Assembly: GCA_964604135.1 (NCBI GenBank)
Contig: CAZRXU010000127.1
Coordinates: forward strand, 1 to 5,934
DNA length: 5,934 nucleotides
DNA from: Sabulitectum sp964604135
GTDB lineage: Bacteria; Fermentibacterota; Fermentibacteria; Fermentibacterales; JCC-6
Direction: 5' to 3'
This document shows, in pieces, positions 1 to 4,769 of the stretch (position 1 is the stretch's first letter; each line of letters begins with the position of its first letter). Position numbers and translations under genes: made by a program. The notes beneath the pieces were generated by a model that was not told the DNA's origin, ran no database searches, and was given only the letters and a program-made list of their open reading frames with translations.

Positions 1-1074
1 GCAGGGGAAACCATTGAAGCCGAGTCTGATTCTGCTGCGGAACAAACACTGGAGCTGGAGATAACCGGAGCAATCGGTATTGAGCTGGGAGACAGCAACT
101 ATGTGCTCGGGGCAGTGCAGCAGATAGCACACGACCTTAGTGGGAACATCCTGGTTCTTGACCGTTCTGCATGCTGCGTGCGGGTATATTCGCCTTCCGG
201 CGAATTCATCAGGCAGATTTCCAATGAGGGCAGCGGCCCCGGTGAACTGCTTAGTCCGTTCTGCATGGTGGTGACTGAAGACGGAAGAATACTTGTAGAG
301 TCTCCATTCAGCGGTGGAGTGCATGCATATACTCAGAGCGGAGAATGGCTGGGGCTGGTTACACAGATTTCCAACAATCCACTGATGAATGCTGTAGCTG
401 CCGAAGGAAACTCATACATTGCCATGAGAGTTGTTGTGGATGTGAATGAAAGCGGAGATCTGGAAGTGGATGCATTTATAGGGCTGTATGAAGAAGATGA
501 GGAGCCTGTCAGAAAGTACTGGGAGTATGTTTTTCCATATGACCCCAACGACCTTACCATCATGTTGAAGAACAGTCTGCTGGGGCATGTGTTCACCGCA
601 GACAGAGACGGAAATGTGTTCATAGCAGAGCTTACAAGCGAACAGTACTTTGTGCAGGGTTTCAGAGCAGACGGCGAGCTGTTCCTTGAGATCGAGCAGG
701 ATGCAGACAGGGTAGAGAAAACACAGCAGGAGATGGATGAAGAGGAAACCTATGTAATTTCTTACCTGAGAGCACTTGGTCTTGACGGAGTGGCACTGCA
801 GTACAACCCGGAGCCCTATAGAAACACAATAAGTGATGTGGAAGCAGACGGAGAAGGCAGATTGTGGGTTCGCAGAGGAACCGTTACGGAGCCGGTGTTT
901 GATGTGTACAACTACGATGGAGAGAAACTCTTTACCGCCTCTGTACCGGGTGTTGGTGAAGACAGTACCTTCTGGGAATTTACCATAGATCAGTTCGGGA
1001 TCATTGCGTACTCCGCTAACCCCGAGCTTTATCAGCAGGTTTACATTCTGGAGATGCCTGAACTTCAGCAGTAG
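1..1074 (+). CDS. 6-bladed beta-propeller (NHL-like) protein, 5'-truncated by the window edge
   Basis: The reading frame is open from the first base, giving 357 visible residues and a TAG stop; the true start lies upstream. A GTG at 103 is inside the domain and is not a credible start. The repeated blade pattern is visible: a strand of the type G-N-I-L-V-L-D, then R-V-Y-S-P-S-G-E-F-I, followed by the hallmark G-S-G-P-G-E-L near visible residue 77. Later blades show D-G-N-V-F-I-A and E-G-R-L-W-V-R, and the last strands end close to the stop. Members of this family are usually exported or lipid-anchored proteins of unknown ligand, common in Bacteroidetes-like and candidate-phylum genomes. The signal peptide, if any, is outside the window. 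Specific function is unknown. The acidic composition would suit an extracytoplasmic protein, which is inference. Confidence in the fold is high, in any role low. Confidence 0.8.
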   Translation, partial: AGETIEAESDSAAEQTLELEITGAIGIELGDSNYVLGAVQQIAHDLSGNILVLDRSACCVRVYSPSGEFIRQISNEGSGPGELLSPFCMVVTEDGRILVESPFSGGVHAYTQSGEWLGLVTQISNNPLMNAVAAEGNSYIAMRVVVDVNESGDLEVDAFIGLYEEDEEPVRKYWEYVFPYDPNDLTIMLKNSLLGHVFTADRDGNVFIAELTSEQYFVQGFRADGELFLEIEQDADRVEKTQQEMDEEETYVISYLRALGLDGVALQYNPEPYRNTISDVEADGEGRLWVRRGTVTEPVFDVYNYDGEKLFTASVPGVGEDSTFWEFTIDQFGIIAYSANPELYQQVYILEMPELQQ

Positions 1075-1162
1075 CAGGATGGCGTGCGAAGATATCGAAC
1101 GGGTATTTATACGTAAAATAAGGATCTATAATACTTGATTCTCCTGGTGGTAAGAGTAGCCT

Positions 1163-1189
1163 GAAGAGTTACCTTTCGGTTAACTTTTC
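1163..1189. other. bulged hairpin between convergent genes
   Basis: Bases 1163-1173 pair with 1178-1189 around a four-base loop: eleven pairs including one G-T, with a single bulged T. On the minus strand the loop is GAAA closed by C-G pairs, a stable tetraloop type. It sits between the end of the propeller gene (+) and the end of the membrane-protein gene (-), where a shared terminator would be expected. No clean T-tract follows on either strand, so it is called only a hairpin. A separate T6 run at 1215-1220 has no good stem in front of it. Confidence 0.35.
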
Positions 1190-1225
1190 CTCTCACTTTC
1201 CCTGAAGATAGGTGGTTTTTTAATT

Positions 1226-1939
1226 CTAGGATGTGGCATCTAAATGCATTGGGGGAAGCTTATTGAAGGCATTGTATAAGTCTTGATCAAATAGATCAGC
1301 GCTTACAATTTGTGATACAGTTAACACAATACCCCTATCGTTATTGATTTCTCTCGCGTTCTTTGCATTTTCTGAATTCAAATGCAACTGATATGCTTTG
1401 GTGTAGTTTGCTGTAAATGTTACTTTGTGTTCGACTGGATGCCTAAAACCACTTTGTACTGGAAGTATTTTAATGTATTCATACTCTGACACTGGCTCAA
1501 ACGCTTGCAAGGCGCGGCCAACGTAAACTTTTCCATTGAGCATTGATATTTGAATTAGCTTCTCTTCTTCAAAAGCTCTCATTAAAAGCTCATCAAAATG
1601 ATCCCCATATTTCAAAATCTCTCTCTTAACCCACATTTCTCTTCGATAAAAGATGTTGATTAATAATGGTACTATTAGTCCAAGCAATAAAGCAATAATA
1701 GATTTGCCAATATGCTGGATAGGTAAAAAGTCATGGAATCGTGAAACGCTGTTTGAATAACGAATGCAACCAAAATAAGAAATAGCATAACCAACAGCCA
1801 GAAATAAAACTCCCCACAACGCCGACTGAAAGAATAATCTGTAACCATCAATTCGCTTAATTGATGCTCTTGTCATGTTGCAACTGGAAGCAAAAAAATA
1901 GCCACCCAACAGTGGCAATACAAGAAGGTTAAGAATCAC
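1226..1939 (-). CDS. hypothetical membrane protein with three predicted helices and a soluble C-terminal domain
   Basis: The 237-residue product is unrecognised. Hydrophobic segments lie at about residues 3-19, 36-56 and 80-97, the last followed by a basic stretch (Y-R-R-E-M-W-V-K-R) consistent with a cytoplasmic C-terminal half. That half, from about residue 110, starts with an acidic helix and then looks beta-rich: L-N-G-K-V-Y-V-G-R-A at 134-143, then Y-I-K-I-L-P-V-Q-S-G-F-R and V-T-F-T-A-N-Y. This resembles a small beta-barrel seen in uncharacterised proteobacterial proteins, but I cannot name the family. The start is GTG, three bases after the stop of the 67-residue gene upstream, with only a weak GAG-type ribosome site, so translational coupling is likely. 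The gene is AT-richer than its neighbours: 22 of 60 bases are G or C at 1741-1800, against 32 of 60 at 5281-5340. No terminator is obvious after it. Confidence 0.75.
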   Translation of the reverse strand: MILNLLVLPLLGGYFFASSCNMTRASIKRIDGYRLFFQSALWGVLFLAVGYAISYFGCIRYSNSVSRFHDFLPIQHIGKSIIALLLGLIVPLLINIFYRREMWVKREILKYGDHFDELLMRAFEEEKLIQISMLNGKVYVGRALQAFEPVSEYEYIKILPVQSGFRHPVEHKVTFTANYTKAYQLHLNSENAKNAREINNDRGIVLTVSQIVSADLFDQDLYNAFNKLPPMHLDATS

Positions 1940-1942
1940 TTG

Positions 1943-2146
1943 TTAACTACTCGGACTTGACGCGGTAGCTTTTTTCTTCGCTTCAAAAAAAGCGTTTGTC
2001 TTCTTCATTTGTTCTTTAAACTTGTGCGAGCGAATTACTTCATCTGCTGACACTGAAACCTTTCCGCTCCAAGAATATACAATCTTAGGAGAGTCATCTT
2101 TGGCATCAGTATTATGGCAAAATAACGAACCCAGCAAAGGAATCAT
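1943..2146 (-). CDS. small hypothetical protein (67 aa)
   Basis: The product is unrecognised. It starts with ATG preceded by a GAGG-type ribosome site at 2154-2157, seven bases away, which supports real translation. The first dozen residues are mildly hydrophobic (I-P-L-L-G-S-L-F-C) but short for a signal peptide; the rest is polar, with K-I-V-Y-S-W-S-G-K-V near residues 21-30 and a lysine-rich, probably helical tail ending in serines. It stops three bases before the GTG of the membrane-protein gene, so the two probably form one transcript and may act together. A TTGACA on the minus strand (2198-2193) could be the -35 of their promoter, but the matching -10 is poor. Confidence that it is a gene rests on the ribosome site and tight spacing, not on homology. 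Confidence 0.6.
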   Translation of the reverse strand: MIPLLGSLFCHNTDAKDDSPKIVYSWSGKVSVSADEVIRSHKFKEQMKKTNAFFEAKKKATASSPSS

Positions 2147-2383
2147 GTAGCTACCTCACTCTCTCACGAAACATGTATCCAGCCGAGCCCTGTGTCAATT
2201 GCTTCATCTTTGCCTCTGCAACTTTTCTTTCGTTCTGAAGTTTTTGGCTTCAATCCCGGGTTTCAATTCAATCTGTTCTCTCTTGCTTTGTATTGAAGAA
2301 GCAAAGTGACTAAATGTTAATAATTGGTGTATAAACAATAAAGAATGTTTGGTTATTGCATGAGAACAGCTTACTGAAGAAGC

Positions 2384-2412
2384 TTGACAAAACACGATTC
2401 CTCTGGTATATT
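2384..2412 (+). promoter_or_regulatory. sigma70-type promoter for the thioredoxin operon
   Basis: A perfect TTGACA -35 (2384-2389) is followed after 17 bases by TATATT (2407-2412), one mismatch from the consensus -10, with an upstream TG at 2404-2405 giving an extended -10. Transcription would begin near 2419, leaving a leader of about 44 bases before the start codon at 2463. This is the strongest promoter match in the window and implies a housekeeping, well expressed operon. Confidence 0.8.
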
Positions 2413-2423
2413 ATTGGCCATTA

Positions 2424-2448
2424 TGTGGGTGGTCCACAATTGTTTTTT
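2424..2448 (+). other. short leader hairpin followed by six T's
   Basis: TGTGG (2424-2428) pairs with CCACA (2434-2438) around a five-base loop, with T6 at 2443-2448 shortly after, directly before the AAGGAG ribosome site at 2449-2454. It lies inside the predicted leader of the thioredoxin operon. Five pairs is short for a terminator; it could be a weak attenuator, a 5' stabilising stem, or chance. Confidence 0.3.
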
Positions 2449-2462
2449 AAGGAGTTGTTGTA

Positions 2463-2804
2463 ATGTTAAGAACCAATCTTAAGCACACAGACACAGACGC
2501 TGAGTACAAAGATGTTATTGAAAACAACGAAAATGTTATGATTTGCTGCGGACGCATGGGGCCTATGTGTCTTCCTGTTTACGACATTATGGAAAATCTT
2601 GAAGAGAAGTACCCCAATGTTGTTTTTCGCGACATGGATTTTGACGGCCCCGCCGGGTACAACATCAGATCACTTCCGGAGTGCAGAAGGTTCAACGGTT
2701 TGCCTTTCACCATATACTACAAGAACGGCAAGGTTGTTGCGGCTACTACAAGTATTCAGAACAAGAAACAGGTTACCTCAATCCTCGATAAAGAGTTTTC
2801 CTGA
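2463..2804 (+). CDS. atypical thioredoxin-like protein
   Basis: The 113-residue product has thioredoxin length and layout: a helix, the strand E-N-V-M-I-C-C ending in the active-site region, a long helix, the strand N-V-V-F-R-D-M-D-F-D, then the cis-proline loop G-L-P-F-T (proline 81) and the final strand and helix. The usual W-C-G-P-C is replaced by C28-C29-G-R-M-G-P-M-C36, so G-P is retained but the spacing of cysteines is changed; a fourth cysteine is C74. This pattern belongs to a subgroup I associate with genes next to a thioredoxin reductase. Its likely role is a cytoplasmic dithiol carrier or reductase partner of the flavoprotein encoded next. The start is ATG with an AAGGAG ribosome site eight bases upstream. 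It is first in a three-gene operon, 42 bases before the reductase. Which cysteines form the redox pair cannot be told from sequence alone. Confidence 0.82.
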   Translation: MLRTNLKHTDTDAEYKDVIENNENVMICCGRMGPMCLPVYDIMENLEEKYPNVVFRDMDFDGPAGYNIRSLPECRRFNGLPFTIYYKNGKVVAATTSIQNKKQVTSILDKEFS

Positions 2805-2846
2805 TCGGTTTCTGAAAGGCAATCTGTAACCATCCGGAGGAAAACC

Positions 2847-3788
2847 ATGGGTGAAAAATACGATATTATCGTGCTGGGTGCTGGCCCTGCCGGTCTTACT
2901 GCTGGTATTTACCTGTCTCGGGCAAGGGTGAAAACCCTTATTGTAGATTCCGGTACTGCCGGTGGGCAGATGGTCATGTCTTACAATGTGGCCAACTATC
3001 CAGGTGTGGAAACAACCTCCGGATGGAACATTTCACAGACAATGCTTCGCCAGGCAAAAACATTTGGGTGCAAAGTAATGACCCAGTCACCTGTCACAGG
3101 CATGAATCTGTCGGGGGAAGACAAGTGGGTTGAGGTTGAAGACGAAGGTAAATTCCATGCAGACGCGATTATCGCAGCCACTGGAGGAGTTCCCCGTGAA
3201 CTGGGCATGGAGAGCGAGAAGAGGTTCATGGGAACAGGTATTTCATACTGTGCCACATGTGACGGAGACTTTTTTACAGACAAGGAAATAGTAGCAATAG
3301 GTGGTGGAAACTCTGCACTTGAAGAAGCTGTGGGTTTAACCAAATATGCTTCAAAAGTTACTATTGTTCACGAGTTTAACAACTTTCAGGCTCAGCCGTG
3401 GATAGTGGAAGAGGCGCGGAAAAACGGAAAAATACACTTCCTCATGGCACAGGATATCATTGAGTTTACCGGAACAGATCATCTGGAAAAAGTAATTGTG
3501 GCTTCCAAAGAAACAGGTGAAAGAACTGTAATCCCCGCTGAGGGCTGTTTCATTTTTATCGGTTATGTGCCCAACACTTCGGTATTCAAGGGTATTCTTG
3601 ATATGAACGAAAAAGGAGAACTGGTTACAGACCGCCAGATGAACACCAGTGTACCAGGGGTTTTTGCTGCAGGCGACCTGCGCGAGAAACGGTTCCGGCA
3701 GATCACAACCTCTGTGGCTGATGGAACAATTGCAGCTCTCTCTGCCATTGATTATCTGCAGCAGAAGGCAGACGGCTCACCTGTGTAA
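2847..3788 (+). CDS. trxB: thioredoxin reductase-like FAD/NAD-binding disulfide reductase
   Basis: The 313 residues match the usual length of low-molecular-weight bacterial thioredoxin reductase. Visible motifs in order: FAD-binding G-A-G-P-A-G at 11-16, G-G-Q at 39-41, A-T-G-G at 111-114, the redox disulfide C135-A-T-C138-D, the second Rossmann G-G-G-N-S-A-L-E-E-A at 152-161, G-Y-V-P-N at 239-243, and the FAD-contact A-A-G-D at 274-277. It should reduce the thioredoxin-like protein encoded 42 bases upstream, using a flavin and a mobile disulfide domain in the cytoplasm. The NADPH motif H-R-R-x-x-x-R of classical enzymes is here H175-E-F-N-N-F-Q181, with every arginine lost. The nucleotide-binding glycines remain, so NADH is the more likely donor; a ferredoxin-dependent enzyme is an alternative. 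The start is ATG with GGAGG at 2836-2840. The name trxB is by fold and context; cofactor use may differ. Confidence 0.88.
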   Translation: MGEKYDIIVLGAGPAGLTAGIYLSRARVKTLIVDSGTAGGQMVMSYNVANYPGVETTSGWNISQTMLRQAKTFGCKVMTQSPVTGMNLSGEDKWVEVEDEGKFHADAIIAATGGVPRELGMESEKRFMGTGISYCATCDGDFFTDKEIVAIGGGNSALEEAVGLTKYASKVTIVHEFNNFQAQPWIVEEARKNGKIHFLMAQDIIEFTGTDHLEKVIVASKETGERTVIPAEGCFIFIGYVPNTSVFKGILDMNEKGELVTDRQMNTSVPGVFAAGDLREKRFRQITTSVADGTIAALSAIDYLQQKADGSPV

Positions 3789-3819
3789 TATCCCGTTGTG
3801 GTTGTGAGCAGGAGGGAAT

Positions 3820-4257
3820 GTGTTAGTAAAAACTCTGTTGGTGATGTCTGCTCTGGTTCTGGTATACGTTCTTTTAAAGGCTGCCGGAAAAGCTCAGGCA
3901 AAAAGAGCTCAGGAACTGCTTGATAAGTTCAGAGAAAAGAAGGTTGTTTCTGTAAAAGCCGGTGCGAATTTTTTCGGGCAGCAGTCACTGGGGTATTCCC
4001 AGGTGCGCGGTAACTGCTCACTTGTGATCACTGAAGATGAGATCTTTTCTGAAATGTGGCTCCCCAAAAGGTCATTCACTATCCCGGTAGCATCAATTGT
4101 TTCCATTGAAACGCCAAAATCATTTCTTGGTAAATCCCGTGGCAGACCGCTTTTGAAGGTTGTTTTTACCAATGAAAACGGAGTGAAAGACTCTGCTGCA
4201 TGGCAGATCAGAGACCTTACCGAAACAGTGAAGCTTCTTAGGAATCTTGTGGAATAG
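3820..4257 (+). CDS. membrane-anchored hypothetical protein, possible PH/GRAM-like domain
   Basis: The 145-residue product is not a named family to me. One hydrophobic helix spans about residues 5-19, followed by a basic, helical linker (K-A-Q-A-K-R-A-Q) and then a beta-rich domain: C-S-L-V-I-T-E-D-E-I-F-S-E at 66-78, R-S-F-T-I-P-V-A-S-I-V-S-I-E at 84-97, P-L-L-K-V-V-F at 110-116, ending in a helix at 130-144. Seven or so strands capped by a C-terminal helix is the outline of a PH- or GRAM-like fold, which is inference. The basic residues after the helix suggest a cytoplasmic domain. The start is GTG, with AGGAGG at 3810-3815 only four bases away; an ATG at 3818 runs straight into a stop. It lies 31 bases after the reductase gene and is probably cotranscribed, but a redox role is not evident. 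Confidence 0.75.
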   Translation: MLVKTLLVMSALVLVYVLLKAAGKAQAKRAQELLDKFREKKVVSVKAGANFFGQQSLGYSQVRGNCSLVITEDEIFSEMWLPKRSFTIPVASIVSIETPKSFLGKSRGRPLLKVVFTNENGVKDSAAWQIRDLTETVKLLRNLVE

Positions 4258-4258
4258 C

Positions 4259-4320
4259 CAGCCTGTATTTTTGTGTTGTTTCACTGCCGTTACTATTTAT
4301 AGGATATTTTCAACAGGCTG
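4259..4320. repeat. 8-base inverted repeat after the thioredoxin operon
   Basis: CAGCCTGT at 4259-4266 is exactly complementary to ACAGGCTG at 4313-4320, starting two bases after the stop codon of the last operon gene. The 46-base loop is long for a classical terminator. The right arm is itself part of a small palindrome (AACAG-G-CTGTT, 4312-4322). It could be a degenerate terminator or the trace of a small repeat element. Confidence 0.35.
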
Positions 4321-4421
4321 TTTCACGCTGGGAACTGTTAGATAAGTACAACTTTTATGAGCACATTTAACTAAGTGCAGTACAGTAAGATAGTGGCTAG
4401 TGAACTGCTGTTTTTCAGGTG

Positions 4422-4451
4422 TTGATTTTTCTCCACATAATCCGATATAAT
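4422..4451 (+). promoter_or_regulatory. sigma70-type promoter upstream of hoxF
   Basis: TTGATT (4422-4427) and a perfect TATAAT (4446-4451) are 18 bases apart. Transcription would start near 4458. That would leave about 312 untranslated bases before hoxF at 4770, an unusually long leader, or else the promoter serves a separate small RNA ending at the T-run at 4612-4618. Confidence 0.65.
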
Positions 4452-4457
4452 AAGTAG

Positions 4458-4618
4458 GAAGTATGTGCTTCAGCCGGGCACCGTCGGCTTGGCATTTAGC
4501 ACTAAATCCAGTAACAGACAAGAAACATTTCCGGTGGGGTCCCATGGGAAAATGCCGGGCGGTGTGGTACTGAGAAATCAACAGGTGCAGGAACAGTGAC
4601 AGGTTCATTGCTTTTTTT
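4458..4618 (+). ncRNA. candidate structured leader RNA or small RNA
   Basis: The segment runs from the predicted transcription start to a T7 run, about 160 bases. By eye it contains: hairpin GAAG/CTTC (4458-4461 with 4468-4471); hairpin AGCCG/CGGCT (4472-4476 with 4485-4489), whose loop carries CACCG; and a seven-pair long-range match, GGCATTT (4491-4497) with AAATGCC (4550-4556). The loop CACCG (4479-4483) can pair with CGGTG at 4532-4536 or 4560-4564, and CATTTCC (4526-4532) competes for the same AAATG. Such exclusive pairings are typical of switching leaders, but could arise by chance. I do not recognise a known riboswitch, 6S RNA, tmRNA, SRP RNA or RNase P consensus. Confidence is limited because no covariation can be assessed. 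Confidence 0.35.
4587..4618 (+). terminator. candidate rho-independent terminator before hoxF
   Basis: GCA (4587-4589) pairs with TGC (4609-4611), and GAAC (4591-4594) pairs with GTTC (4603-4606) across a small internal loop, with an eight-base apical loop, directly followed by seven T's at 4612-4618. The stem is modest and AT-poor only at its base, but the T-tract is clean and the position, 161 bases after a predicted start site, is telling. It would either end a small RNA or attenuate transcription into hoxF. Confidence 0.45.
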
Positions 4619-4769
4619 CCGGCGGAATGGGGGCGGAAGCAAGTCGGGAACAAAACTGCAGAGGCAGTTGAGAAGTTAACAGTAGTACGGAAAGGTCAGT
4701 TGCCGCAGGAGCAGAGGCATTTCCGGAATTTGTTGTTCTGTACACTCATGACAAAGGGCTTGGTAATCA

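Larger units (their letters stand above)
2147..2462. other. divergent intergenic region, 316 bases
   Basis: No convincing gene is seen. The region separates the minus-strand pair from the thioredoxin operon and so must hold promoters for both. The plus-strand promoter is clear and listed separately. On the minus strand TTGACA at 2198-2193 is a candidate -35 without a good -10. An inverted repeat (TTGCTT at 2283-2288 with AAGCAA at 2299-2304) makes a six-pair stem of unknown meaning. Around 2250-2275 the motif TTCAAT occurs three times beside a CCCGGG palindrome. The rest is AT-rich filler. Confidence 0.5.
4258..4769. other. 512-base non-coding region upstream of hoxF
   Basis: I see no convincing protein gene. 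Next to the end of the thioredoxin operon is an exact 8-base inverted repeat (4259-4266 with 4313-4320) enclosing 46 bases. A promoter follows at 4422-4451, then a structured stretch ending in a terminator-like hairpin at 4587-4618, all listed separately. From 4619 to 4769 there is no clear second promoter and only a weak purine-rich ribosome site before hoxF. Base composition rises from AT-rich at 4260-4460 to GC-richer after about 4470. Confidence 0.6.

Noticed and set aside
1127..1132. TATAAT on the plus strand after the propeller gene
   Set aside because: There is no acceptable -35 at 16-18 bases and no plus-strand gene nearby downstream.
1075..1225. Integron attC-type recombination site beside the minus-strand islet
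   Set aside because: The hairpin at 1163-1189 lacks the paired RYYYAAC and GTTRRRY core sites, and no integrase gene or second site is visible.
2204..2395. Minus-strand open frame of 63 codons
   Set aside because: It covers the strong thioredoxin-operon promoter, has no ribosome site and no recognisable protein pattern.
4297..4653. Minus-strand open frame of 118 codons in the region before hoxF
   Set aside because: It needs a TTG start with no ribosome site, its composition (many H, C, S, T) is unlike a normal protein, and it overlaps a good plus-strand promoter and terminator-like hairpin. A dispersed repeat that happens to be open remains possible.
4627..4671. Possible 14-codon leader peptide between the T-run and hoxF
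   Set aside because: No convincing ribosome site and no run of a regulatory amino acid, so translation cannot be supported.
4258..4769. tRNA, 6S RNA, tmRNA, SRP RNA or RNase P gene in the large gap
   Set aside because: None of the conserved cores of these RNAs could be found on either strand by reading; only unassigned stems remain.
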